Shown: positions 1 through 11,600 of the stretch, one piece after another
Numbering within the stretch: the stretch's first letter is position 1
Layout of the letters: each line of letters begins with the position of its first letter
From: Zarea fungicola
Lineage: Eukaryota; Ascomycota; Sordariomycetes; Hypocreales; Cordycipitaceae
NCBI GenBank assembly: GCA_900169235.1
Contig: FWCC01000246.1
Span: forward strand, 1-38,108
Reading direction: 5' to 3'
DNA: 38,108 bases
Notes under the pieces: generated by a model
Told to the model about the DNA's origin: nothing
The model's database searches: none
What the model saw: the letters and a program-made list of their open reading frames with translations, nothing else
Translations under genes and position numbers: made by a program

Positions 1-1118
1 TGGGGGCGTGGCACAAGTATATGTCTGTCTTTGATACGGAGTAACTTGTTAGCTAACTAGTGGTGTTAAACAACCGTGGTGTTTAAATTTAGCAGCACCT
101 CAGCCTGCATTCAGCTTCCATAACTTCTTGCCTGGGGTGCCAAGGCTTGGACATTGCCATCTGACCGGATTCAGGCGACTGCGTAAACCCATGTTGGAAA
201 AATTGTCATGGCTGCTACTGAATCACTCGAATTGACTTCTTGTCTTGTCGCCATGGGCCGCGTTCAACGTTACTTATGGCGTTTTGCCGATTTAGGTGGC
301 ACTACGGCCTCACCGTAGGCAAGCAGCCTCATTGGCGTCAACTTTTAGCACAATGTTGTTTTGGGCTGCTCAATACCTACCTTGGGTAGATTACTTAACT
401 ACCGTATTATTACAGACCAATGACAAAACAAAGATTAGTTCCCAACAACCCATGGTGAATTGCTCAAAAGAGAATAGCTGGGCTTCTTGGAAATTGGAAT
501 CACACAGCCACCACTCTGCTCTTACTCCATACACCGTAATTCACCTTTGGCACACCGACATGTACATGCATATGCACCTTGTGAAGCTTTGGTCATTCAT
601 CAAGATTCAATTAACTAGTTATTGACCACGCCAGTTAGCCAAGTTGGCAAGTTAATTGGCTGTCCTCGACCGAGGTACTTTTGCTACCACTAGCATAGCC
701 AGACAGCGTTTATTAGCCGGGAAACATCATTTCGCCACCTTGGCAGTCCCTCAATGCCACAAATTATTGCCAAGCCAGGGCCTTTTGTCCACGGAGCACT
801 GCCCGAGAACAGCAGTTGACGGGGAACTGCTGCTTACTCTTGACTACAGGCGCGAGTACTTTTGCAAGCCTGCTTGTAGTTTTACGGACCCCAGCAGCAT
901 CCTTCTGGAAAAAACAGCCAGCCAAGCAAAGCCAATTGAAGGAGCCCACGACCGTCTAGACTAGCTCTGGTTCGTGGGAAAAGCTTTTTTCGGCCGCCAA
1001 CTAGTTAACAATCCTTGAAGAAGCCCTGGCTGTTTCCTCCGCTGTCGTCTCCGCCGCCCCAAGAATCCTCTTCCTGCAGCCAATTTTGTACGTGGTGAGC
1101 GGATGCCAACGCCGCCCG

Positions 1119-1136
1119 ACTAGTTAGCTAACTAGT
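1119..1136. repeat. Perfect 18-bp palindrome
   Basis: ACTAGTTAGCTAACTAGT reads the same on both strands. It is followed by further ACTAGT-type units up to about 1156. A near copy with one mismatch is at about 44-61, and related ACTAGTTAG units occur near 29076-29097. No function can be assigned from the sequence. Confidence 0.7.
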
Positions 1137-2599
1137 CAACTAACCAACTAGTTAGTCCGCTTTCATGCCCTGCGCCCATCGTTTTATAGCTGCCCTGTCG
1201 AAAAAGCCTCTATAGGTACGGATACTCCGTACACGCTCCGGCCTGAATGCTCTAGTGCAAGATCCCCTCCCAAAGAGGAAGCTGCTTGGTCTAAGAATAG
1301 ACTCATGCAGGAGACGCAATGTTACCTGATTTTTCTACAGCGACAGGGGTGTTTTGACCTTTGAGCAGCCCGAGCCGAGCAGCCGTATTAGTTATTGGTG
1401 CTTTGTCTGTCGAGACGGACGGAAACCACACAGACTTTGGTGTCCAGGCGTAGGATGAAGATGAAACAGCCTAGTGTCGTCCAAAGGCAATGTCCTGGCC
1501 AAATTACACTACTTTGTAGAGCAGAGGGGCAGGTACGGAGTAACTAGGTACGTACTCCTCCTGCGCTGTACTCCGTACACGGGTACATTATTCCAGCGGC
1601 TGCATGTAACTGACTTGGGGTAGCTTCCCTAGCGCAGCGCTACGAAAGGTCTTGACTTGGGCGCATCGACAGGGCTGTCGAGGTGCGTTTGACTGGGGTA
1701 GTTGCTAAGGTTTGGTACTAGCAGACGCATGATGGACTCTGGGGGGCAAAATGTCCGCAGCTAACAAGGCCTTTTGTACCGAGTATCATGGAAACAAAAT
1801 AACCAAAGTAACCAAAGGAGCTATGGCCGGGGCGACCTGCCGAGTGAAGAAGCTGCCTTCGTTCAAGTGGGTAGAGCGGCCGGGCCAGTGGGGGCTATAT
1901 CGTCGACAGGCCTAAATGCAATGTACCTCGCTCGAGTCAAAGCGAGGGCGTGGGACTCGGCCACCACTCTAGCTGCTGGAGAGCTTGAAAATGTAAGTGG
2001 AGAGAGCAATTGAGGAGGCTGCCGGGGAGAGTCGATGCACGTGTTTATTTATCCCGACGGATAGGTTGGTGGTGGAAACGACGCTCGGGTTATCCGTAGA
2101 TGCTGTTGGATGGGTGGTCTCGTACAACCAACGGCCTTGGGTCACTGCGTCTGGCGTCGACGTCTGGAACCAAGGTCAGTAGAACGCATGTTGCTGGTAG
2201 TTGCAGATGAAAATATTGTGCTAAATAATGGAAAAACAATGGAAAACTACCCGGCTTGTCTGCGGGACTTGCAGGGGTAGTGGTAGTATTAAACGTCGTT
2301 TGAGGAGACTTCTGCATGCAATTGTGATTTTCTAGGGAGCAACTTAATTATTCCAGAGAGTGCAAACACCCTAAAAAAGCACGCACCACCATCCCGGGTT
2401 CCACCTTCCATCTTCCATCTGGGTCTTCCGGGCCTTGTCCATGCTTGTCCATGCTCGTCCCTTGTCCTGCCTTGTGTGGTAGTTATACCGCAAGCTATGC
2501 CACCTGCTATGCCTCAACCAGCCCAGCTCCCTGTCAGCCTTCCATCCCGTCTTCAATACCTCCCAGGCACCTCCATGCATTGACCAGCCACACCAACAA

Positions 2600-2640
2600 A
2601 CATAGACATAGACACAGGCACAGACACAGACAGACACAGG
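2600..2640. repeat. CA/GACA-rich low-complexity tract
   Basis: The plus strand carries imperfect repeats of ACATAGACAT, ACACAGGCAC and ACAGACAGAC. They generate spurious His/Arg-rich frames on the plus strand and Val/Cys-rich frames on the minus strand. It lies in the presumed promoter or leader region of the F-box gene. Confidence 0.6.
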
Positions 2641-3741
2641 CGACAAGTGTTCTTTTATTCTCAAAGCCGCCTCAAATCGCCAATGCCCCTGCTGAGCTGT
2701 GTTTTATATCGGCCCGTTTCTAGCAAGGCCGTTTTTTTCCTCACCTCGCAGCGCCATTCCGACCAATATTTGCTCGACTAGCTACTCCATACCTACAATT
2801 ATTCGTTTAATTAAAGACACCAAGCTCAAACTTAGCTCATCTGAGAAAAAGTTACGGGCACCCACATTGAAAGATTCAGATATACCTTGCAGATCTTGCC
2901 GGATACTTTGCCTCCGACACACCGGCCGGACACCGTTTGTCTTGCCTTGCGACTGCGGCCTCTTTGGACACCTCCAGCCACCACCACCACAGTACGGAGT
3001 AGTCACGACAGGCCAGTCGGCAAACACACAGACACGACTCAAGCCTACAAGCTCTATTCGTCCAATTTTCAGCCGTTTTCATCAGGCTCCTTTTTGTCAT
3101 GTTCTTGCATCAGACTTGCTCAACTCCCAACTAAGCATCTCTTTGTCACAAAGCAGACATCGCAACAGACTGCCACAGAGCGTGCGACATTAATCTGTCC
3201 GCAGTGAACCCGCCATACCACACATCCCGGCGCTATATCCAGCAGTGCCATAAGCCGCCTCTGCATCTGCATTGCAGCTTGCCTTTGAGCCTGCGCCCGT
3301 CTTTATTCTTGCTACCTCAAATAACCGTGCGCTGCGGGCATCTTGCATTCTGCATACTTTGCCACTGCATCTTGATCCTGCGCGGACCATCGCCACCGTT
3401 GGGTCCCTGGTACACGCGCCCTGCAGTCTCTGAAGTCTCTGCACGCCTCCCTCTCACACCCACCCCCGTTCGGCTCTCCAGGATACTTCATCCGGTAGCT
3501 TGCTATTAACTGACGACTTATCGTCTGCTCCACTCACCTGCAGCTTGTTATTGTGACCTGCCAACGACCTGCTCCGCGCCTTCGATTCTGGGCCGTGGCT
3601 GGCCTCCTTCTATGTTGAGAAGCTACAGCGACGGCTACAAGGACGACTCAAAAGGAGAGCTTTCTCGCTGCTCCTAATTTCGCCAAAAATCTCATCTTTA
3701 AGCTGGCCTTGTTACCAGTCGCATCGCATTGCATCACAAAC

Positions 3742-5695
3742 ATGGACCATTCCTCGCTACCCTCTATTTGGGGTCGGCATGATGCCGAAGACGAGCAGAC
3801 TCTCGAATTCCTCAACCACATACCCGACGACACTGGCGCCCTGAAGCGACGCAGGCGACTCCCCACAGACTCTCCCAGTCCCCCTGGATTCACAAAATCC
3901 AATGGCCGCTGGCTTGACCCTTTAAAAGGTAGACCAACCCCTGCCCATGTCCCCCAACGAAGAAATGCCTGCCTCCTACACCACGCCGTCTTGCCGCACT
4001 TTACATTTGCCAAATTGTGATCGCGCCATCGAACCAGGATTTGGTCAATCGCTCGTCATTGCCTCGCCTGGTCACGAAACATCATCACTTCCAAGGAACA
4101 GAATTGTTTGCTAACATTGGCGCGAAACTAGAAAACTTGGATGACTTATTGAATCGATTACATTGCGATGCGCCTTTGCAGAAACAGCGGGGGGCCAGAA
4201 TGGAGCCGCATGATACTTCCCTCGTGACACCACTTTTCAACATACCTGCGGAACTCTTACATGCCGTCTTGTCATACCTATCCCCATTTGATCTCTTGAA
4301 TGTCACAGCCACCTGTCGCACCCTGCGTGAGTATGCTGTTTCCGAGCTGCACTGGCATCGGTGCATACAGCGGAACCTACCCGGCGTCTGGCTCTCGACG
4401 CCTGGTCCATGCCAAACATATCGCCAACTGTTTGCTGCCCTCGACCGATTATGGTTCCTGCCACGCTATAAAATATGGTTCAGTGACCGTGACCTCATGG
4501 GTAAGCTGGTAATTGCCCGATACGACCAAAGACGAGGCTCAATTGAAGCGTATCAGCTCCTCGCGGTTAGTCGCCGCGACACATACAATCACTGGCCAGC
4601 GGACAAGGAGGTCATCATTCACGGCTTCGAGCCCAAGGTCAATCTACACCTTGACAAACCCGTCTTGCAATTCAAGGTTCAGAGCGAGCAAGGACGGGCG
4701 GAGCACACATTCCGCTCTCGCCCCGGTGCAAATCGATTTGCCGATGAGATGCCCATGACGCTAGACGACAGGCTGGCGGGCATGTTTAGTAATTTCATGC
4801 TCACTCGCCCACTCGACCCAGAAGAGGCAGATAGAAGCCTCTCGAGAGATTACCCTTACGATCACATCTGGCCACCACCAGCCATCCCGGCCCGCCACCA
4901 TGTATCTGGCGTCGAATCCGGACAAGCGGTGGTGCAGACACCCACCCACGACCGGCCTCGACATCGCTCGGAAGTCTCTGACCAGACCTTCCGTATTCGG
5001 CAATGGATGGAGCTCACCGGGCCACCTCCTCCGCCGGTAGCCTGGGCTGCGCCTTTACCCAACGGCGAGGGTGCTGCAGCTCCCATTGGCGTGCATATTG
5101 GTGAGGAAATCGTTACGTACTCCACTCTAGATCCCACACTTTACACACCGACGGCCACGAAACCGTGGCGTGGGATCTGGGTGGGCGACTACAGCGGCCA
5201 TGGGTGCGAATTCCTATTGGTGAACCAGCCGGACGATCCTCCCGCCACCGATCTCGAGCTCGGGCTGAAACGAGGCGCCGAGGAGAGTGAAGATGATTGG
5301 CAGACGAGGAGGCTTGACGCACGAAAATACAGGGGCCGGCTGGAGGCAATCAAGCTGACGGGTGACCCCAATATTCCTCGCGGCGAGTATACTTTTGTGG
5401 CCGATGATCTCGGCCCAGAGGGCTACGTTGGTGATGCCCAAGATGAGCTGTTTGCAGGTGCCCGCATGGTGAGGAGCAAAGGGCATGTGGCTGCAGCCGG
5501 GTTCCAACGGGGTAAGTGTACAGCCGCGGTGGCCCGTCAATATGCGCGCTATTATACTAATGGTTCATTATAGATAAATTTATTGAAAGTCAGCTTATTC
5601 TCGTATCCCATAATCGACTGGCGCAATATTGGGTGGGGTTCGGTCACATAAGCTTTTTTGAGCGGGTGCATATTGATGAATTCATTAAGACATGA
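3742..5695 (+). CDS. F-box domain protein, FBXO31-like
   Basis: Model: exons 3742-3928, 4132-5511 and 5574-5695, giving 562 aa. An F-box lies at about residues 98-145 (FNIPAELLHAVLSYLSPFDL... then CRTLREYAVSELHW). F-boxes bind Skp1 in SCF ubiquitin ligases, so the likely role is a substrate receptor. The C-terminal half has WRGIWVGDYSGHGCEF and LEAIKLTGDPNIPRGEY, resembling the region after the F-box in FBXO31-class proteins; the substrate is unknown. The last intron (GTAAGT, branch ACTAAT, TAG) is clear and restores FIESQLILV...QYWVGFGHISFFERV before TGA. The first intron (203 nt, donor GTAGAC, branch GCTAAC) is inferred because it joins two open frames in phase. An alternative start is the in-frame ATG at 4200, which would give a 477-aa protein. 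Confidence 0.85.
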
Positions 5696-5940
5696 TGCAT
5701 GAAGTATGAAAATCTCCGGATATGTAGCGGCAACTTTTAGTGCATATTATGTATAGAAATATGCAAATTTTTGAATACCACGGAGAGAGACGAAAAGCAA
5801 TGGCATAAGTCAAAGCCACACAAGCGTTGGCCTGTCCACGCTAGAGGCGCACGCCGTGGTGTATAAATACAAATCGCATCGATCGTGTCGTCCAAGGTTT
5901 TTGGAAGGAGGAAAAAAAGGGTAGTGGCTTCTGTTCTACT

Positions 5941-6624
5941 TTAGCCTGAAGACCTGCCAGACTCCCATCCTGGAATATAAAAGGCTGTCGTCCGGTCCGC
6001 CGCCTCCCTTGCCCACTTGGCATCCTCGCCGCTCTCGACAGCGACCTCGCGCCATCTCTCGCTGGACCGCTCCGTAAACGCGGCCGCCTCCTGGGACGCC
6101 GCCCATTCCTGCTCCGACGGCTTGGGGAGGCCGGCCAGGTGCAGCGCCAGCCCAGCCAGCGTCATATCCCAGCCGACGCCGCCGGCCCCGGGACCGTACT
6201 TGCTCCAGTGGCTGTCCATGGGAACGGTGTGTGCCACTGTCAGTGTTGTAGTAGCTGCCTCCGCTGCCTCGCTTCCCCTCTCTGCACCCGCCGCCGCATC
6301 AAGAGTGACGCGCACGGCGCTAATGGCCTCGCCCACCTCCCACGAGAGCGCGTAACCGTGGTGCCGGCGGGGGTCGCACTCGGTGATTTGCCCGTGCGCG
6401 TTGCCGGTGATGCTGTAGTGGCCGTTGACGCGCAGGTCGCCCGAGACGGGGGCGTACCAGGACGCCAGGCGCGCGGGGTCCGTGACGGCGTCCCAGAGGG
6501 TCTCGCGGTCGGTGGGAAAAGTCTGGGAGAGGGAGATTGTGTGCGTGGGCCTGTGGTTGGCGTGTGTGAGGACGTCCTTTTGGATGGAGCGGGTGACGGC
6601 GTCGACTTGCTTGGTGTAGTCCAT
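5941..6624 (-). CDS. SRPBCC / AHSA1-like domain protein
   Basis: A single-exon gene of 227 aa. The ATG at 6624 (MDYTKQVDAV) is preferred because the upstream extension of the frame is a basic, low-complexity leader next to an oligo-A run. The core from about residue 30 has SLSQTFPTDRETLWDAVTDP, then WYAPVSGDLRVNGHYSITGN and an ITECDPRRH strand. This is the START-like helix-grip pattern of AHSA1-like (activator of Hsp90 ATPase homologue 1-like) proteins, which often bind hydrophobic ligands. A second part with W-S-K-Y-GPGAGGVGWDMTLAGL is typical of the C-terminal helix. No catalytic residues can be named and the ligand is unknown. The gene ends only about 245 bp from the convergent F-box gene. 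Confidence 0.8.
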   Translation of the reverse strand: MDYTKQVDAVTRSIQKDVLTHANHRPTHTISLSQTFPTDRETLWDAVTDPARLASWYAPVSGDLRVNGHYSITGNAHGQITECDPRRHHGYALSWEVGEAISAVRVTLDAAAGAERGSEAAEAATTTLTVAHTVPMDSHWSKYGPGAGGVGWDMTLAGLALHLAGLPKPSEQEWAASQEAAAFTERSSERWREVAVESGEDAKWAREAADRTTAFYIPGWESGRSSG

Positions 6625-7305
6625 GATGGGAGGGCGGGGGATTGTTGAGATGTATGTATGCCTTGGTCTTGTGGTTTTTTTTTTTCCCTTTCTGGCGGGG
6701 TAGAGATGCAAAATGAAAAGAGCAGACCAAAAGAAGGGAAAAAATTAAGGAGGGGAGAGCTTTGGCATTTGCGATGGAGCTTATGAAAGCTTTATTTTAT
6801 TAAGCATTGACGTAGCGGTTGCCTTGCTTTGGGGAGTTTGTCGATCTGTAGGTGGCCGATCACTTATATAACTAGTAAGTGGTGTTCGGTGACGCATTTG
6901 CCCACATTTTGCTGGGCGCATTCACGCTGAAAGAACCGGCGCTGGCGACCTTGTTTAATCTATGTGAACAGGGCTGAATTGAAACGAGGCGCAACTGGAC
7001 ACTGATACTTGGGCCTCGCCCTGCATATACACAACTGGGAAATGCTTTGAGGATTGAAAATCGAGGCCGAGGACTGCCATTTAGTTAATCACTGAGTCTC
7101 CGAGCTTGGCATAAATTTAGAAGTTTCTTCTTTGACACATTCTTCGTTTTAATTAGCTAACCTAAATGGTAGCATGTAATGTTAGAAATCACCATCACTT
7201 GGAGGGAGGTTATCTCTATAATTCTTCTGTGTTGGGTATTCAATCCCTTTTAGCTGCCGTATATGCATGCGCCCTATATACAATGATTTATCAGAAAAAA
7301 TCCAA
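6625..7305. promoter_or_regulatory. Spacer: promoter of the SRPBCC gene, 3' flank of PBDC1
   Basis: This gap of about 680 bp separates two minus-strand genes. It should hold the promoter of the SRPBCC gene, with a 9-10 nt oligo-T run on the plus strand near 6674, and the 3' flank of PBDC1. A small inverted repeat, CACTTA...TAAGTG, is at about 6861-6882. No gene is visible. Confidence 0.5.
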
Positions 7306-8024
7306 TTATTTGCCCTTGGTCTTTTCAGCCTGGGCCTTTTCAAAGATCCAGTCATTGAGGCCGCTCTTGTTGCGCGCAATCTCGACGGCATAGAACTGCA
7401 TGCGGGGAACTGTTACCATAATTAGCCAGTTGCCCAAAAAAAGAAAAAACTCTAGGTCCAAGATCCACAATCAATTCACCCAGTGAAACGTACCGAAAAG
7501 AGTCGTCTCCTGCTCGTATTCGACCTTGGGGCTGTTGCGCAGCATGGTGCCAAAGCTGTAGTCGTCCACCTTCTTCTCATACGCCATGAGGAACTTGCGC
7601 CAGCGCTCCTTGCCTGCCTTGCTCTTCATAGCATCCTCGTCAATCACGGCCGCGGGGTCGAACTCGGGGAAATCCGTCTTGAGGTGCTCGTAAATGTCGT
7701 CGTCGAGCTTGGTCAGGCGCAGCGCCGAGCCGCGGACGCGCTTGAGAATGGCCCAGTATGTTTCCAGGTGCTGCACAGCCTTGACGGCGAACTGCTTCTC
7801 CATCTATTGTTTTCAAACACAAAATTCGCATGGTTAGCTTACAGTCTCCCGTCTATTGTGGCATGTTGACTGTCGGTGGTGCTTGTTTGGCTTTGCTCCC
7901 AGTGACATCATGCACTGCAACTTTTGCGCTCTGCACTCACATCCTCCATGTTGACGGCATCCTCAGCGTCGAAACCGGCGGGGACCTGCCCCCCGGACAC
8001 TTGCATTCTCTCCATAGGGTCCAT
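7306..8024 (-). CDS. PBDC1 / YPL225W homologue
   Basis: Three exons on the minus strand (8024-7941, 7803-7494, 7409-7306) give 165 aa. Both introns have good signals (GTGAGT...TAG and GTACGT...CAG) and preserve frame. The protein matches the PBDC1 family, formerly called polysaccharide biosynthesis domain containing 1, whose yeast member is YPL225W. Family-typical stretches are NMEDMEKQFAVKAVQHLETYW, LRLTKLDDDIYEHL, KERWRKFLMAYEKKVDDYSFGTMLR and, in the last exon, RMQFYAVEIARNKSGLNDWI. The family is small, soluble and conserved in eukaryotes. Yeast work links it to handling of newly made translation elongation factor EF-1A; that role is known for the family, not shown here. The Lys-rich tail KAQAEKTKGK is slightly longer than in yeast. 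Start chosen at the first of three nearby in-frame ATGs. Confidence 0.92.
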
Positions 8025-8618
8025 GATGGTCGTTATGTCGTATATTCGTCCGTTAGCCGGTAGTGAATGGCAAGTCTTGAAAATGCTAAAATCTTGACGT
8101 GGGGCAACAGCCGAGTCGCAAAGTGGGATGGAGGGGCAGAGTCAATCTCTACAGTGCGACACTGGGACGCACTGTATTGGAGAGGCGCTTTCGACACTAC
8201 TCGAACTTGGGAGATGCTTCAAGCAGATTCCATTATGTGGCCAAAAAAAAAAAGGTGAAAATGAGTTCGATACCATACGCAGGCTACCATTCCGTACTCG
8301 GCCATTATCTACACTATGATGCAAAGGATGCAAAGCAGGTTGGCAGTGCTTGGCTGCTCAAGAACAATGCTAAGCCGCGCCATTGAGCAAACAAAATGTG
8401 AGCCCGGCCACGGCGTGGTGCAACCACAATGCTTACCGTCGCCAATACATTTAGTATTGAACAAACTTTGGTCTAAAAAAGGATCACTCTGAAAGAAAAT
8501 GAAATGAGGTTGTGCCTGCGGTCCGGCCGCTGCTGGCCATCTTCTAAATTCCCAACTCGCCATATACCAAAAGCTACGGGTTAGCAAGACAACACCAGCA
8601 TCGGCAACAGTTTCAATC
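8025..8618. promoter_or_regulatory. Shared divergent promoter of PBDC1 and the ABC transporter
   Basis: This 594-bp gap lies between the ATG of PBDC1 (minus) and the ATG of the Ste6-type transporter (plus), so it must hold both promoters. It contains an 11-nt oligo-A tract near 8244. No recognisable gene or well-defined operator could be picked out. Confidence 0.55.
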
Positions 8619-11600
8619 ATGAAGGACGAGATTTATAAGACCAAATTGGCTGTTCCGTCGGCGTCTACGACAGAAATGATGGAAACCAATCCGAAATGGA
8701 AACACTTGTTTGCCTTCACCACCCGACGCCACTTGCCCTATCTCGTCGGTGGCGGCCTGTCTTCCGCCGGTGCTGCCGCTCTCCGCACCGTCCTTGCTAT
8801 CATTCTGGGTCGAGTCTTTGATGTGGTTGCTGCCTTTGGAAACGGCCAGAAATCTGGGGTCGAAGCCTTGTCGGACGTATCTCGATACTGCGTTATCCTG
8901 GCCGCTCTCGGAGTCGCCCAATGGGTAGTCAACTCACTATTTCTCGCGATTTGGATTGTATTTGGAGAGGCCCAGGCTTCTGCTGTTCGAGACATCATTT
9001 TCAAAGGTCTTTTGACAATGGGAAAGGCCTGGTTTGACTCATTACCGGATGGTACCACTGGTCTAGTTGCATCCATTCAACGGTAAGCCACCCATCAACC
9101 CGCCACGGGGATACTACTAAATGCGAAAACAGGAAGACAAATGAGCTTCAAGTTGCAACATCACAGGTCTTTGGGTACTGGCTGGCCGATCTTCTGACTG
9201 CTCTGGGTTCGCTGATAGTGGCGTTCTATACGTCAAGGAGGCTGACCCTGGTACTACTCTCTACGCTACCAGTGTCCATAGCAGTTATTGCATTTACTGG
9301 TCAAAAGATCCAGCCAGCTATTAAGATGCAGACCTCGTATTTGGATTCGGCGTCCAAATTCCTTGCCGGTTCATTGGGCGGAATTGACATTGTCAAGATG
9401 TGCAATGCTTACAGCCACGAAACAAACAACTACATGGCTCAAATCAAACATGCTGCCATGCAATATCGTCATCAAGCCAGATTCAATTCTATCCAAATTG
9501 GCTACATCAGATTTTGGGCTGTGGCAATATTTGTCGTCGGGTTCTGGTACGGACTGGTCCTTGTACAGAAAGGTGAACGACCAGGACAAATATTGACGAC
9601 GTTTTACTCTGTCTTGGCAGCTTTGCAGGGTATTGAGTCTCTACTACCGAACTGGCTGGTGTTTGAAAAGGGAATGAGTGCGGGTCAGGTTCTGCAAGCC
9701 TTGAAAGCCGAGGTAGCTTATTCTGCTGATGACCGTGGCTCAGTCCGACCAGACTATTTTGTTGGCACAATTGATCTAAAAGAGGTTCGTACTGAAGCTA
9801 TTATTGGCTGAAAAGACATGAGTCTGTTGCTGACAGCGTTAAACAGGTTAACTTTTCATATCCAACAACACCAACAATCACACGCCTCGAACGCTGTACA
9901 CTTTCCATTGCTGGAGGAGAGTCTACGTTTCTCGTGGGTCACAGCGGATCCGGAAAAAGTACTGTTGCACAGCTCATCACGAGGGTATATGACACAGCGG
10001 ATGGCTCGATATATATTGATGGTTGGCCTATCAAGACGCTCCAGCCCAAGTGGATTCAACAACACATCATGCTCGTGGAGCAGATGCCCGTCATCTTTAG
10101 CGATACTCTGTTTCGCAACATCATGCTTGGTCATCGTAACCCAGACTCGGTTGAGAACCAACAGGTTCTGGAAGCCTGCCGGATATTTGGGCTTGAATCA
10201 ACAATTGCATCAATCCCGGGCGGCTTGCACGCCGCCATTGGCGGCAAAGGCTGTCCCTTGAGTGTGGGCCAGAGGCAGAGGATAGTCCTGGCGAGAGCCT
10301 ACCTCAGAGATCCCGCTATACTTGTTCTCGACGAGCCGACTTCTGCTTTGGATCAGAGCAGTCGAGAAAGCATCATGCAGGAGATTAGAAAATGGAGAAA
10401 GGGCAAAACCACGGTTTTCATTTCCCATGATCTCGCAGGGATAAAAGAAAACGACTTTGCTTATGTCTTGGATAATGGCTCCGTGATTGAACAAGGACTT
10501 AAACAAGCATTGGAGTTGAATCCGCATAGCATTTTTTATTTGGCTTCATTGGGCGAGAAAGAACTAGACAATACTGCGCAGATCGAAATCAACATTATCC
10601 CGCCACCTGCTGACGATACTGTGCCAGAATCTAAAAGACATTCACGAGCACCACCCACATCCAAATCATTTCTTATGAGTCAGTCAAATTCCGCGCGATA
10701 TAGTACAGGGTCGTTTCTGTCTCCTAGGATTTCTATGTTTTCAGTTGGCATTCGACCTGTCGATGCCGGCATGGTAGTCAGGCCAACATACGTCCCGGTG
10801 ACCAACACGGACCGAGCAGATCAATCTCAGCCCATAAAGCATCTACAAGTACCTCTAGTCAGTCGGGCTACATCATTTATAAATCGACAGTTTCAGTCAA
10901 CACCTTGGCGAAGTTCATTTGGCTTGAATGTTCACAACCCGCCAACATCGTCTCCTCACTCCAGCCCATCCTCTGTTCCACTCTCGGCTGGAACCGGTCT
11001 CCCGAAGCATACCCCAGAACGCAAACGTCGCGTCGTTAACCTTGGGGTGCTCCCCAAAAAGTCGAACAATATGAGCAACCTGTCTTTCTTCCAGATTCTT
11101 CAAACCGTGATACCTTGTCTAAATGCGAAAGCTGTTGCTCTTTTCGCAGTTGGCATCGTTGCGACTGTCGTAGGAGCTTTGACAACACCAGCCTTCTCAT
11201 TCTGTCTCGCAAAACTTCTTGCAGCAATGTGGTCCGCGGGGGATAAGAGCGACGAAGGAAAACGCTGGGCGTTGTACCTTGTTGCCATCGCCTTTGTTGA
11301 CGGCGTGTTCTCCGGTACAGGCCACTATCTTCTGGAGTCGTCGGCGCAGTCGTGGGTAGACGCTCTTCGCCGTTCCACCTCTCGGAGCATTCTTCGCCAG
11401 CCAAAGTCATGGTTCATGGACGACAAGAATTCGCATGCGCGCATCATTGAGACTCTCGATGTCCACTGTGAAGAGATGCGAAATGCTCTCGGCCGCTTTG
11501 TACCCATCATACTCTCGGTCACCGCCATGGTATTCGCCTCCGTTGTTTGGGCTCTCATTATCAGCTGGAAGCTAAGCCTTGTTGCCCTTGCGCCGCTACC

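Larger units (their letters stand above)
1..3741. other. Long spacer upstream of the F-box gene, no supported gene
   Basis: No open frame here starts with a convincing ATG and shows a recognisable family. The frames are short and many begin at non-ATG codons. The first 1.6 kb carries several copies of TACGGAGTA/TACTCCGTA and an 18-bp perfect palindrome made of CTAACTAGTTAG-like units. From about 2400 the plus strand becomes C- and T-rich. It includes a CA-rich low-complexity stretch and is likely the promoter and 5' leader of the F-box gene. The left window edge may also hold the end or promoter of an unseen neighbour. Confidence 0.6.

Noticed and set aside
2600..2640. Possible CRISPR-like or satellite array
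   Set aside because: Only a short imperfect CA-rich tract without regular spacers; CRISPR is also not expected in a fungal nuclear genome.
2699..3193. 164-codon plus-strand frame before the F-box gene
   Set aside because: Starts at a non-ATG codon, has no domain, and sits in C/T-rich sequence typical of a fungal promoter or leader.
6139..6648. Plus-strand Gly/Val-rich frame of 169 codons
   Set aside because: Antisense to the SRPBCC gene; composition follows its GC-rich codons.
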